DNA of 64,000 bases from Verrucomicrobiota bacterium (GCA_017301975.1 JAFLEI010000023.1:53184-117183); one strand, 5' to 3'; positions 19,353-29,122 are shown, counted from the first letter of the stretch. Numbers and translations: made by a program. The notes: a model not told the origin generated them from the sequence alone.

Positions 19353-20402
19353 ATGCCCACTCTCTTCGATTCCCTCCAGCTCGGCCCCCTCACCCTCCCA
19401 AACCGCATCTTCCTCGCCCCCCTCACCCGCGCTCGCGCCGGGCAGCAGCGCATCCCAAACGCCCTCATGGCCGAGTACTACCGCCAGCGCTCCAGCGCCG
19501 GGCTCATCCTCACGGAAGCCACCTCCGTCACCCCCATGGGCGTCGGTTATGCCAACACCCCCGGCATCTGGTCCCAGGAGCAGGTGGAAGGCTGGAAGCT
19601 CATCACGCAGGCCGTTCACGAGGCTGGCGGTCACATCTTCATGCAGCTCTGGCATGTCGGCCGCATCTCGGACCCCATGTTTCTCGATGGCGCTTTGCCC
19701 GTCGCGCCCAGCGCCATTGCTCCGGCAGGCCACGTCAGTCTCGTCCGCCCTCTGAAGTCCTTCGTCACACCACGCGCCTTGGAACTCTCCGAAATCCCGG
19801 CCATCATCGAGGCCTATCGCAAAGGCGCCGAAAATGCGAAGCTCGCCGGATTCGACGGCGTGGAGATCCACGGTGCCAATGGCTACCTGCTCGATCAATT
19901 CCTTCAATCCAAGTCCAATCAGCGCACCGACGAATACGGCGGCTCCGTGGAAAACCGCGCCCGCCTGATGCTCGAGGTGGCCGATGCCGTCATCTCCGTC
20001 TGGGGTGCCGACCGCGTGGGCATGCACCTCGCCCCACGCTGCGATTCGCATGACATGGGCGATGCCAATCCGCTGGAAACCTTCAGCTACGTCGCGCGCG
20101 AGCTCGGCCGCCGCAAGATCGCCTTCATCGCTGCACGTGAGCACCAGGCCCCGGACAGCATCGGCCCTGCATTGAAGAAGGCTTTCGGTGGCGTGTACGT
20201 GGCCAATGAAAAATTCACCCTGGAGTCAGGCAATGCCATTCTCTCCGCCGGTGATGCCGACGCCGTTGCCTTTGGCGTGCCCTTCCTCGCCAATCCCGAT
20301 CTGCCCAAACGCCTTGCTTCAGGTGCCGCTCTGAACGCCCCTGATCCTTCCACCTTCTATGCGGACGGAGCCAAGGGCTACACCGATTACCCTCCGTTAT
20401 GA
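19353..20402 (+). CDS. Old Yellow Enzyme family alkene reductase
   Basis: A 349-residue FMN-dependent ene-reductase (NemA/OYE class) that reduces activated C=C bonds, quinone-like electrophiles or nitro-esters with NAD(P)H. Visible family signatures are LGPLTLPNRIFLAPLTR at the N-terminus, FMQLWHVGR, GFDGVEIHGANGYLLDQFL with the His/Asn substrate pair, and NQRTDEYGGSVENR. It overlaps the next gene by ATGA and is probably translationally coupled to it. The divergent ArsR gene suggests induction by electrophile stress. Confidence 0.93.
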   Translation: MPTLFDSLQLGPLTLPNRIFLAPLTRARAGQQRIPNALMAEYYRQRSSAGLILTEATSVTPMGVGYANTPGIWSQEQVEGWKLITQAVHEAGGHIFMQLWHVGRISDPMFLDGALPVAPSAIAPAGHVSLVRPLKSFVTPRALELSEIPAIIEAYRKGAENAKLAGFDGVEIHGANGYLLDQFLQSKSNQRTDEYGGSVENRARLMLEVADAVISVWGADRVGMHLAPRCDSHDMGDANPLETFSYVARELGRRKIAFIAAREHQAPDSIGPALKKAFGGVYVANEKFTLESGNAILSAGDADAVAFGVPFLANPDLPKRLASGAALNAPDPSTFYADGAKGYTDYPPL

Positions 20403-21418
20403 AAGCACACGCTGGCCTCCTCTACTCCGTACTGGATCTGTCACCAATCTTGAAGGGCGAGACTGCCGCGCAGTCCTTCCGTCACTCCTTGAATCTGGCG
20501 CAGCATGCGGAGAAGTGGGGCTACCACCGCTACTGGGTGGCGGAGCATCATAACATTCCCGGCGTGGCCAGCGCCGCCACCTCCGTCGTCATCGGTCACA
20601 TCGCCGGTGGCACCTCCACCATCCGTGTCGGCTCCGGCGGCATCATGCTGCCCAATCATGCACCGCTTGTCATCGCCGAGCAGTTCGGCACCCTGGAGTC
20701 GCTCTACCCCGGCCGCATAGATCTCGGCCTTGGCCGCGCCCCCGGCGGAGATCAGCTCACCGCTCGCGCGCTGCGTCGCGGACTCGGCAGCAGCGGCGAT
20801 ACCTTCCCCGCAGACGTACGTGAGCTTCAGGCCTTCCTCGGTGCTCCGCTCCCCGGTCAGCGCGTACACGCCGTGCCGGGGCAGGGGCTCCATGTCCCTC
20901 TCTACCTTCTCGGCAGCAGCACCTTCAGCGCCACCCTCGCCGCAGAGCTTGGCCTCCCCTTTGCCTTCGCCTCCCACTTCGCACCCGAGCTTCTGCATCA
21001 GGCGCTCGACATCTACCGCTCCCAGTTCCAGCCCTCCGCAGCTCTGGAGGAACCTCACGTCATGATCGGCGTAAACGTCATCGCTGCGAACAGCGATGCA
21101 GAAGCAAAACGCCTCTTCACCTCGCTCCAGCAGGTCTTCCTCAATCTCATCCGTGGCCGGCCCACTCAATTGCAGCCACCCGTCGATGACATCGACGCCC
21201 TCTGGAATCCCGTGGAAGCCTCTCAAGTATCCCGCATGACCCGCTGCTCCGCCGTGGGTGGCCCCGACACCTTCCGGCAGCAGATCGAAGTCCTGCTCAA
21301 TGACACCGGCGCAGACGAAATCATCGCCACCGCCCACATTCACGATCAGCAGGCGCGCTTGCACTCCTTCCAAATCGCCGCAGAAGTTTTCAAAAGCCTG
21401 CAGCACTCTTCTTCGTAG
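20399..21418 (+). CDS. LLM-class flavin-dependent oxidoreductase (luciferase-like)
   Basis: A 339-residue bacterial luciferase-like flavoprotein of the YhbW-like group. Typical features are an N-terminal beta-strand and helix (AGLLYSVLDLSPI), the motif GYHRYWVAEHHNIPGVAS, the glycine-rich strand RVGSGGIMLPNHAPL, and YPGRIDLGLGRAPG. These proteins use reduced flavin in monooxygenase or reductase reactions; the substrate is unknown. The start overlaps the alkene reductase stop by four bases, so the two redox proteins are made together. Confidence 0.9.
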   Translation: MKAHAGLLYSVLDLSPILKGETAAQSFRHSLNLAQHAEKWGYHRYWVAEHHNIPGVASAATSVVIGHIAGGTSTIRVGSGGIMLPNHAPLVIAEQFGTLESLYPGRIDLGLGRAPGGDQLTARALRRGLGSSGDTFPADVRELQAFLGAPLPGQRVHAVPGQGLHVPLYLLGSSTFSATLAAELGLPFAFASHFAPELLHQALDIYRSQFQPSAALEEPHVMIGVNVIAANSDAEAKRLFTSLQQVFLNLIRGRPTQLQPPVDDIDALWNPVEASQVSRMTRCSAVGGPDTFRQQIEVLLNDTGADEIIATAHIHDQQARLHSFQIAAEVFKSLQHSSS

Positions 21419-21452
21419 TTAGGTTCATCTCTCACCCTAAAAACCCACCCTT

Positions 21453-22487
21453 ATGGAATACAGACAACTCGGCGGCTCCGGCTTCAAAGTCCCCGCACTC
21501 ACTCTAGGCACCGGCACTTTCGGCGGCGGCACAGAATTCTTCAAAGAATGGGGCGCATCCGATGTCGCGGAAGCCTCCCACCTCATCGACATCTGCCTGG
21601 AGCACGGTCTGAACATGTTTGACTCCGCCGACATTTACTCAAACGGCCTCGCCGAAGAAATCCTCGGTCAGGCCATCAAGGGCCGCCGTGATCAAGTCCT
21701 CATCTCCACCAAAGGCACCTTCCGCATGGGCGAAGGCCCAAACAACGTCGGCTCATCCCGCTGGCATCTCATCCGCTCGGTGGAAAACAGCCTCAAGCGC
21801 CTCGGCACCGACTATATCGACCTCTACCAGCTTCACGGCTTCGATGCCATGACGCCCGTGGAGGAAGTCGTCGGCACTCTGGACGACCTCGTGCGCGCCG
21901 GTAAAATCCGCTATCTCGGCGTGTCCAATTTCTCCGGCTGGCACCTCATGAAATCACTCGCGCATGCCGACAAGTTTGGCCTCACCAAATACGTCGCCAA
22001 TCAGACCTACTACTCGCTCATCGGCCGCGATTACGAATGGGAGCTCATGCCCCTTGGCGCCGATCAAAAAGTCGGCGCAGTCGTCTGGAGCCCCCTCGGC
22101 TGGGGCCGCCTCACCGGCAAGCTCCGCCGCAATCAGCCACGCCCCGAGACCAGCCGCCTCAATCACAAGCTCAGCGCCTCCATGGGCCCGCAGGTGGATG
22201 ACGAGTATCTGTTCAAAGTGGTGGACGCCCTCGATGAAGTCGCCGCCGAAACCGGCAAGACCGTCCCCCAGGTCGCGCTGAACTGGCTCCTCCAGCGCCC
22301 CACTGTTTCCACCCTCATCATCGGTGCCCGCAACGAAGAGCAGCTCCGCCAAAACCTCGGCGCCGTCGGCTGGAATCTCACCACCGACCAAGTCGCCAAG
22401 CTCGATGCCGCCAGCGAAAAACCCAAGCCCTACCCCTACTGGCATCAGGCCGGCTTCGAAGAGCGGAATCCTTTTCCGACCAAGTAA
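21453..22487 (+). CDS. Aldo/keto reductase
   Basis: A 344-residue NADPH-dependent (alpha/beta)8 reductase of the voltage-gated potassium channel beta-subunit-like group. The catalytic tetrad is visible as Asp and Tyr in MFDSADIYSNG, Lys in ISTKGTF and His in LYQLHGFD. The C-terminal cofactor-binding segment includes LIIGARNEEQL. It follows the luciferase-like gene by 34 bases on the same strand, completing a set of three reductases likely used in detoxifying reactive carbonyls and electrophiles. Confidence 0.92.
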   Translation: MEYRQLGGSGFKVPALTLGTGTFGGGTEFFKEWGASDVAEASHLIDICLEHGLNMFDSADIYSNGLAEEILGQAIKGRRDQVLISTKGTFRMGEGPNNVGSSRWHLIRSVENSLKRLGTDYIDLYQLHGFDAMTPVEEVVGTLDDLVRAGKIRYLGVSNFSGWHLMKSLAHADKFGLTKYVANQTYYSLIGRDYEWELMPLGADQKVGAVVWSPLGWGRLTGKLRRNQPRPETSRLNHKLSASMGPQVDDEYLFKVVDALDEVAAETGKTVPQVALNWLLQRPTVSTLIIGARNEEQLRQNLGAVGWNLTTDQVAKLDAASEKPKPYPYWHQAGFEERNPFPTK

Positions 22488-22518
22488 GCCGCCTGCTTCT
22501 GCATGCTGCCGCTGCCGG

Positions 22519-22565
22519 GCCCGGATCTGATGGTTGCTGGTTTTACCAGAAACATCAGGCCGGGC
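22519..22565 (+). terminator. Long stem-loop after aldo/keto reductase gene
   Basis: GCCCGG (22519-22524) and CTGATG (22527-22532) pair with CATCAG (22553-22558) and CCGGGC (22560-22565), with a small internal bulge. A small CTGG/CCAG hairpin sits in the loop. The strand continues TCATTTTCTC, a weak T-rich tail. It lies 31 bases after the reductase stop and 213 bases before the next gene, so it probably ends that transcript. The remainder of 22488-22777 shows no gene. Confidence 0.45.
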
Positions 22566-22777
22566 TCATTTTCTCGCTCTCTTGGTATGACGGTGACCGC
22601 ATCTCATGGCGCTTCAATGAAATCCTAGTCAGTAGCGAGCGCCATCCTTGGAAATAGCTTCGCCACTTGCAGACAAGATGCACAGACGGCAGGCAGTAAC
22701 ATCCTCCATCAACAAAGGCGGATATTGCAGCGAAAGGCGGCGCCGACCTTCGTTACAGGGCGTGATTTTCTCCCGTT

Positions 22778-24289
22778 ATGAAATGGCTTTCTCTAATCCT
22801 GCTGCTGTGCGTGGTCATTCCAGCCTTGAGCGGCACTCCCGCGCGCAAACCGGACGTCCTCGTCATCTTGGTGGATCAATGGAGCCCCCGCTACCTGAGC
22901 TGGGAAAATCCGCAGGTCCGCACGCCGCATCTCGATAAAATCGCGGCGGAGGGCATGGTCTTTGATCGCTGCTACACCACCTCTCCGGTCTGCATGCCCG
23001 CTCGCGTGTCATTGCTGACGGGCCTGTACCCGCACAATGGCGGTCACGGCATCTGGGGCAATGCGCTCAACTACCATGTGCCACCGGAAGAGGCCACCAT
23101 GTTTCGCGACATCAAGTCAGCCGGCTACACCACCGCTCAGATCGGCAAGACCCACTGGACCTCCGGCCCCAGCCTGCGCGAAGCCTTCTCGAAGATCGAA
23201 AACTATCACCGCGCCCTCGGCCTCGACTATGTCTTTGATGTCTCCGGCCCCGTGGACTCGGTCACGGAAAAAAATCCCTATGCCGAATATCTGCGCAAGC
23301 TCGGCCTCCTCGAAAAAGTCGCCGAGGAAATGCACGACCGCTACGTGAAGTGGGAGTTCCAGCCCAAGCCAAGCCTCGTCCCGCCCGAGCATTATCACGA
23401 TGTTTTCGTCAGCCGCGAAGCCGCCGACTTCGTGGGCAGACAGCCTGCAAACCAGCCCCTCTGCGTGGTGCTCAGCCTGCACTCGCCACATCCGCCTCTC
23501 GATGCCCCTGGCGAATACGCCACCATGTATGAGGCCGGAAAGCTCACGCTCCCGCCCAATGTGCCCGAGACCTTCCGCCGCGAGATGCGCACCATCGGCC
23601 ATCCTGAAACACGCGAGATGCTGGCCAACTACCTCGGCAAAATCTCCCTGGCAGACGACTGCATCGGCCGCGTGGTGGAGGCCTTCCAAAAGCGCGGCAC
23701 CTGGGAGCGGACACTCGTCTGTTTCACCGCCGACCATGGCGAAATGATGGGTGCGCACGGCATGCTGACCAAAGGCCGAATGTATGAAGAGTCCGCGCGC
23801 GTGCCGCTGGTGCTGCGCTTGCCGGGTCAGGTGAAGACCGGACACACGAAGACACCCGTGCAGATGTTTGATGTCTATCCCACCATCGTCGAAGCCATCG
23901 GCGGCACCGTGTCACCACGTCGTCAGGCCGTCTCACTGCTGCCAGTCGCCACGGGAAAAGCAACGTCCGTTCGAAAGCTCGCCATCAGCGAGATCGGCAC
24001 CCATTCCCCTCTGAACATGATGGCCACAGATGGTCGCTGGAAATGGTGGGCGGATGACAAAGGCGAATTCCTTTTCGACCTCGACGCCGATCCTTATGAG
24101 ATGACGAATCTCGCCCCTGATCCTGCGCATCTGGTAAAGCTCAATGAACTGCGGCAGGATATGCTGACACATCTCCGCTCCACCCAGACCAATCTCTCTG
24201 AAGGCTACAAGTCCAAAGTCCAGCGCATGCGCGAGGCCGAGGGACTGCCCACCAAAGGTAAAAAGAAAGCGGCTGGCAAACTTCCATGA
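22778..24289 (+). CDS. Secreted sulfatase (Cys-type, formylglycine)
   Basis: A 503-residue arylsulfatase-family hydrolase with a Sec signal peptide (about residues 1-20). The sulfatase signature SPVCMPARVSLLTG places the residue converted to formylglycine at Cys72. The metal-binding DQ follows the first strand (VLVILVDQ), and CFTADHGEMMGAHGM supplies the later Asp-His metal ligands. It hydrolyses sulfate esters, probably on algal or animal polysaccharides. It overlaps the next sulfatase by ATGA. No formylglycine-generating enzyme is encoded in the window, so maturation depends on a gene elsewhere. Confidence 0.93.
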   Translation: MKWLSLILLLCVVIPALSGTPARKPDVLVILVDQWSPRYLSWENPQVRTPHLDKIAAEGMVFDRCYTTSPVCMPARVSLLTGLYPHNGGHGIWGNALNYHVPPEEATMFRDIKSAGYTTAQIGKTHWTSGPSLREAFSKIENYHRALGLDYVFDVSGPVDSVTEKNPYAEYLRKLGLLEKVAEEMHDRYVKWEFQPKPSLVPPEHYHDVFVSREAADFVGRQPANQPLCVVLSLHSPHPPLDAPGEYATMYEAGKLTLPPNVPETFRREMRTIGHPETREMLANYLGKISLADDCIGRVVEAFQKRGTWERTLVCFTADHGEMMGAHGMLTKGRMYEESARVPLVLRLPGQVKTGHTKTPVQMFDVYPTIVEAIGGTVSPRRQAVSLLPVATGKATSVRKLAISEIGTHSPLNMMATDGRWKWWADDKGEFLFDLDADPYEMTNLAPDPAHLVKLNELRQDMLTHLRSTQTNLSEGYKSKVQRMREAEGLPTKGKKKAAGKLP

Positions 24290-25752
24290 AATTCACCCTC
24301 CCTCTCCTCATCCTGTCGCTGAGCACTCTGCCTGCGGCGGACTTCAATGTGCTTTTCATCATGGCGGATGACCTGCGGCCCGAGCTCGGCTGCTATGGCG
24401 CGAAACACATCCAGTCACCCAATATCGACAAGCTCGCCGCTCAGGGCACTTTGTTTGAGCGCGCCTACTGCCAGGTCGCCGTCTGCAACCCATCACGCTC
24501 CAGCCTTATCGGCGGCGTGCGCCCGGACACCACAGGCGTGCTGGACAATCAGCACTTCCTTCGCCCACAGTTGCCGGACATTGTCACACTGCCGCAGCTC
24601 TTCAAAAACAGCGGCTGGTATTCCATGTCACTGGGTAAAATCTTCCATCACAGCGACCGCGAGCCGGGCGATGACCCTCAGTCCTGGAGCGAGCCCGCCT
24701 GGTATCACGGCCTGCCCTATAAGAGCTGGTTCTCAAAGGAGGCCAATGAGGCCATGAAAACGCTCAAGCAGCTCCCTGCAAACAAGCGCCCCAAGCTGAT
24801 TCGCGGCCCTCCATTCGAAGCAGCGCTCGAGCCGGATGAATCCTACAGCGACGCCAAGACCGCGACCAAGGCCATCGAGACTTTGCAGCGTCTTAAAGAC
24901 AGGAAGAAGCCCTTCTTCCTCGGCGTCGGATTTCAAAAGCCGCACCTTCCCTTCACCTGCCCGCAGAAGTATTGGGACATGTATCCTGCAGACACCATCA
25001 AACTGCCGGACAACTATCAAGCTTCGCCCGACGTGCCCGCCCCGGCTCTGCACAATTGGTATGAACTCCGCAGCTACGGTGGCGTCCCTGCGCATGGCGG
25101 CATCTCCGACGAGATGGCGCTCAATCTCATCCGTGGCTATCGCGCCTGCACGAGCTTCGTCGATGCCCAAATCGGCCGCGTGCTCGATGAACTCGACCGT
25201 CTTGGCCTGCGTGAAAACACCATCATCGTCATGCTGGGTGATCACGGCTATCACCTCGGTGAAAACGGCCTCTTCACCAAGATGACAAACTTTGAGCTGG
25301 GTACTCACGCTCCGCTGATCGTCAGCGCCCCCGGCCAAAAGCCCGGCCAGCGCACCCACGCCCTTGTCGAGTTTGTGGACATCTATCCCACCCTTGCCGA
25401 ACTTTGCGGACTCAAACTGCCGCCCCACCTCGAAGGCACCAGCTTTGCCCCGCTGCTCGCCGATCCTGAGCAAAAAGGCAAGGCCGCTGCCTTCAGCCAG
25501 TACCTGCGCCCCGGCAAAGAAAAGGTCATGGGCCGCTCCATACGCACTGATCGCTGGCGCTACACCGAATGGTCAAACATGAAGGATGAAGTCATCGGAA
25601 CTGAACTCTACGACGAGACCACCGATCCCAAGGAGAATCACAACCTTGCCAAAGATCCTGCTCATTCATCAACCATGGTCACCATGGCAAACCAGTTGCA
25701 CGAGGGGCCAAAGAAAATGACCCCAGCCGCAGCGAAGCCCCACGCGCCATGA
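24286..25752 (+). CDS. Secreted sulfatase (iduronate-2-sulfatase-like)
   Basis: A 488-residue sulfatase with a signal peptide (residues about 1-18). Features are FIMADDLRPELGCYG (metal-binding Asp-Asp), QVAVCNPSRSSLIGG with the formylglycine site at Cys67, and VMLGDHGYHLGENG with the second metal-binding Asp-His pair. The DDLRPELGCYG and KPHLPFTCP regions are typical of iduronate-2-sulfatase-like enzymes. The four-base overlaps with both neighbours indicate a tightly coupled operon. The likely substrates are sulfated uronic-acid-containing glycans. Confidence 0.92.
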   Translation: MKFTLPLLILSLSTLPAADFNVLFIMADDLRPELGCYGAKHIQSPNIDKLAAQGTLFERAYCQVAVCNPSRSSLIGGVRPDTTGVLDNQHFLRPQLPDIVTLPQLFKNSGWYSMSLGKIFHHSDREPGDDPQSWSEPAWYHGLPYKSWFSKEANEAMKTLKQLPANKRPKLIRGPPFEAALEPDESYSDAKTATKAIETLQRLKDRKKPFFLGVGFQKPHLPFTCPQKYWDMYPADTIKLPDNYQASPDVPAPALHNWYELRSYGGVPAHGGISDEMALNLIRGYRACTSFVDAQIGRVLDELDRLGLRENTIIVMLGDHGYHLGENGLFTKMTNFELGTHAPLIVSAPGQKPGQRTHALVEFVDIYPTLAELCGLKLPPHLEGTSFAPLLADPEQKGKAAAFSQYLRPGKEKVMGRSIRTDRWRYTEWSNMKDEVIGTELYDETTDPKENHNLAKDPAHSSTMVTMANQLHEGPKKMTPAAAKPHAP

Positions 25753-27377
25753 TCACCCGTCGGCAGTTCATCCAAAGCGCAGGCCTGCTCACCGCCGCTG
25801 CCAGACTCCCTGCGGCGGACCCATCACGCACCGCCCCTCGGGTTCTCTACAGCAACGACACCACCAACATCACCTCCTGCATCAGCCCCTTTCACAAAGA
25901 GCGGGAGCCCTTTCGCAAGGAGATGCTCGAAGCCACCGTCGATGAAGTCACAGGCCTCGTGGATGCACACATGCTCCAGCCCGGCCTCGGCATGGTGCCC
26001 ATGTGGCCCAGCAAGATCCTGCCACTGGCGGAACACTACGCCTGGATCAAGCAGCGCTACGGACAGAAGCCCGACCCCTTCGGCCAGTTTGTCCTGGATG
26101 GCGGCGACATCGTTGAGGTCTTCATCGACCGCTGCCGTCAGCGTCAGCAGTCGGCGTTCATCTCGCTCCGCATGAATGATGCGCACCACAAGGAGTTCAG
26201 CGATCCCAAGCCCGGCGACAAACCCGGCGGCAGCATCGGCATGAGCGTCACAAAGTTTTATGTCGAGCATCCCGAATACCGCCTCAAGCCCGGCTCCCTG
26301 CGCGGTGCCGACCTCGTCCAAAACTGGGCCGTTCCAGAAGTGCGCGCACAAAAATTCGCCCTCATCCGCGAACTCTGCGAAAACTACGACCTCGACGGCC
26401 TGGAGCTCGATTTCCTCCGCTTCTACAGTTACTTCCGCATGGAAGAAACACCTCTGGATCAGCGCCGCGTCATCATGACCGGCTTCGTGCGCGAAGTCCG
26501 CTCCCTGCTGGATCAAACAGCCCGCAATGGCAAACGCCGCTGGCTCTGCGCCCGCGTGCCCTGCCATCTCCCTGCGCTCGATGTTCTTGGGCTCGATTTG
26601 AAATCACTCGTCGCCGCCGGTCTCGACATGGTGAACGCTTCCGAGCACTACTTCACCACCCAGCAGCATGATCTGGCCGCCATCCGCACACAGACCCAGG
26701 GCGCAACCCTCTACTTCGAACTCTGTCACACCCTCTGGAAGGGCGACAAAGTCTTGAAAGGTTACGATGTGTTCCCATTCCGTCGCGCCACTCGCGAGCA
26801 CCTCCACACCGCCGCCCACCTCGCCTATGCGCGCGGAGCGGATGGTATCAGCCTTTTCAATTTCGCCTACTACCGCCAGCACGGCCAGGGCGAAGGCCGC
26901 GGAGTCTTTGGCGAGCCACCCTTTGAAGCACTCAAAGCCTTGCGCGATCCAAGAGCCCTCCCCCAAGAACCGCAACACTGGTTCACCGCCCAGGGCTGGC
27001 GCGCGCCCGGCATGAAGCCGCTCCCCGTCCCCCGCAAGATCGAGCCGGGCAAACCCGCCAAGTTCAACTTCGATCTCGCCCCACCCACAGGCGGCTGGAA
27101 ACAAAGCGCCCGCATCCGTATTCAATCCGACAAGCCCCTCGTTAGCAGCGAGTGGTCCGCCACCTTCAATGGCGAGCCTCTTGCCGCGACCGACAATGTC
27201 TCCGAGCCTTTCCCCGTGCCTTATCCATCCCTGCTCGGCAAACCCGATGAACTGCGCGCCTGGACCCTCCCCGCCAAACTTCTGCGCGAAGGCAAAAACA
27301 GCTTCGAAGTCACCCTCAAATCAGGCGAACCGCTTTCGATAATCTTCGTCGATCTTGCCATTGGTCAGTCAGTTTGA
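25749..27377 (+). CDS. Tat-exported putative glycoside hydrolase
   Basis: A 542-residue protein with a twin-arginine leader (MITRRQFIQSAG). The central region has barrel-like features of glycoside hydrolases, including DGLELDFLRFYSYF with acidic residues at a strand end, SLRMNDAHHKEF and GADGISLFNFAYYRQHG. The C-terminal 150 residues look like a beta domain. The substrate and catalytic residues are not proven. It overlaps the upstream sulfatase by four bases and precedes a secreted flavoprotein, so it probably acts on the glycan that the sulfatases desulfate. Confidence 0.7.
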   Translation: MITRRQFIQSAGLLTAAARLPAADPSRTAPRVLYSNDTTNITSCISPFHKEREPFRKEMLEATVDEVTGLVDAHMLQPGLGMVPMWPSKILPLAEHYAWIKQRYGQKPDPFGQFVLDGGDIVEVFIDRCRQRQQSAFISLRMNDAHHKEFSDPKPGDKPGGSIGMSVTKFYVEHPEYRLKPGSLRGADLVQNWAVPEVRAQKFALIRELCENYDLDGLELDFLRFYSYFRMEETPLDQRRVIMTGFVREVRSLLDQTARNGKRRWLCARVPCHLPALDVLGLDLKSLVAAGLDMVNASEHYFTTQQHDLAAIRTQTQGATLYFELCHTLWKGDKVLKGYDVFPFRRATREHLHTAAHLAYARGADGISLFNFAYYRQHGQGEGRGVFGEPPFEALKALRDPRALPQEPQHWFTAQGWRAPGMKPLPVPRKIEPGKPAKFNFDLAPPTGGWKQSARIRIQSDKPLVSSEWSATFNGEPLAATDNVSEPFPVPYPSLLGKPDELRAWTLPAKLLREGKNSFEVTLKSGEPLSIIFVDLAIGQSV

Positions 27378-27421
27378 CCAGCAAGGCGGGCGGTGTTCAT
27401 TCGTCTCTTTGGATACAACCC

Positions 27422-29122
27422 ATGAAGTCGTTCCTGCTCCTCTTTGCTCTTTCCTCGTCCCTTGCCGCCGCCGCCGTGGTGGAGTCTGATCTCTGCGTCT
27501 ATGGCGGCAGCAGCGGTGGAGTGTCCGCTGCGGTACAAGCCGCACGCATGGGAAAAACCGTGGTCATTGCAGAACCCGGCCGTCATCTCGGTGGCATGAC
27601 CAGCGGCGGCCTCAGCGCCGTGGACATTGGCGATCCCCGCTCCGTCGGTGGCATCGCCCGCGAGTATTTCACCACGCTCGCCGCCACCGTGGGCGTCACC
27701 CTCGCCTGGGACAAAGCGTTCGAAAGCAAAGGCGGCGGTCCCGCCACCGGTGGCGCTTATGCCATCGAGCCGCACAAAGCCGAGGAAGTCTTCAACCGCA
27801 TGGCGAGCGAGGCCGGAGTAAAAGTGCATTTCAAAGCACGCCTCTCATCCATCAAAAAAGACGGCCCACGCATCACCGAATTCGTCACCGAAGACGGCAC
27901 CATCTTTCGCGCAAAAATGTTCATCGACGCCACCTATGAAGGCGATCTCATGGCGAAGGCCGGCGTCGCTTACACCCTGCTGCGCGAGGGCAATGCAAAG
28001 TACGGCGAGACATACAACGGCATCCACTACGCGGAAAGATTCCTGCCCCGCACCAGCTACGATCAGCCCGGCGCAAACGGTCGCCTCAAAAACGGTCATG
28101 GCGTATGGGATCGCGATTTTCCCCTCGATCCCTACGTGGTGAAGGGCGACCCAACGAGCGGTCTGCTGCCCCTCATTCAATCCGGCGAACCCGGCACCCC
28201 CGGCGATCCCGCTCCCGGCATGCAGGCCTACTGCTTCCGTCTCTGCCTCACCACCAATCCGGCGAACATGATCCCCATCACCCCGCCTTCGGACTACGAT
28301 CCCAAGCGCTACGAGATCATCGTCCGCTTCATCGAAGCCTGCCTCGCCAATGGCGATGCCATGGACCTCCGCTGGTTCTCCAAGCACGATGCGCTTCCGA
28401 ATGACAAATGGGACTTCAATACCGCGACCTTCGGCGGCAATCTCCCCGGAGCCTCCCACGCATGGCCGGAGGCTTCCTACGCGCAGCGCGAGAACATCGC
28501 GAAGCAGCACGAAGACTATCATCGCGGCCTGCTGCACTTCCTCGCCACCGATCCACGTGTCCCCGAGAAGGTACGCAAAGACATGCAGCGCTTCGGCCTC
28601 CCCAAGGATGAGTTCACCGACAACGGCGGCTGGCCCCACCAGATCTATGTGCGCGAGGCCCGCCGCATGGTCAGCGACCTCGTCCTCACCGAACACCACA
28701 CCTTCGGCCGCAAAAACGCCCCAAAACCCATCAGCCTCGGCAGCTACGGCACAGACACCCACGAAATCCGCCGCATCGTCAAAGACGGCGTCGTCACTCG
28801 CGAAGGCAAAACCGCCGGTGGTCGCGATGGCGCACCACCCTATGGCATCGGCTACGAGGCCATCGTGCCAAAGCAGGCCGAGTGTGACAATCTCCTCGTC
28901 ACCTTCGCCCTCAGCGCCAGTCACACCGCCTACAGCAGCATCCGCATGGAGCCCGTTTTCATGTGCACCAGCCAGAGCGCCGCCACCGCTGCCTGCCTGG
29001 CCATCGATGACAAAATTCCCGTGCAGCAGGTGGATTACACCAAGTTGAAAACACGCCTCGAACAAGACGGCCAGATCGTTGAATGGAAACATGCGGCGGC
29101 GAAGAACAAGACCGCGCATTGA
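27422..29122 (+). CDS. Secreted FAD-dependent oxidoreductase (PF12831-type)
   Basis: A 566-residue flavoprotein with a Sec signal peptide (MKSFLLLFALSSSLAAAAV). The dinucleotide-binding motif LCVYGGSSGGVSAAVQAARM is followed by HLGGMTSGGL. The family signature ATYEGDLMAKAGV is present, and the C-terminal VTFALSASHTAYSSIRMEP closes the FAD site. The start at 27422 is preferred over the open frame from 27374 because it gives a clean signal peptide. Members are annotated as xanthan lyase-like or FAD-dependent oxidoreductases in polysaccharide loci; the reaction is unknown. It is probably the last gene of the sulfatase operon. Confidence 0.87.
   Translation: MKSFLLLFALSSSLAAAAVVESDLCVYGGSSGGVSAAVQAARMGKTVVIAEPGRHLGGMTSGGLSAVDIGDPRSVGGIAREYFTTLAATVGVTLAWDKAFESKGGGPATGGAYAIEPHKAEEVFNRMASEAGVKVHFKARLSSIKKDGPRITEFVTEDGTIFRAKMFIDATYEGDLMAKAGVAYTLLREGNAKYGETYNGIHYAERFLPRTSYDQPGANGRLKNGHGVWDRDFPLDPYVVKGDPTSGLLPLIQSGEPGTPGDPAPGMQAYCFRLCLTTNPANMIPITPPSDYDPKRYEIIVRFIEACLANGDAMDLRWFSKHDALPNDKWDFNTATFGGNLPGASHAWPEASYAQRENIAKQHEDYHRGLLHFLATDPRVPEKVRKDMQRFGLPKDEFTDNGGWPHQIYVREARRMVSDLVLTEHHTFGRKNAPKPISLGSYGTDTHEIRRIVKDGVVTREGKTAGGRDGAPPYGIGYEAIVPKQAECDNLLVTFALSASHTAYSSIRMEPVFMCTSQSAATAACLAIDDKIPVQQVDYTKLKTRLEQDGQIVEWKHAAAKNKTAH

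Noticed and set aside
22648..22938. 96-codon frame before the first sulfatase
   Set aside because: It overlaps the sulfatase signal peptide region in another frame and has no recognisable content.
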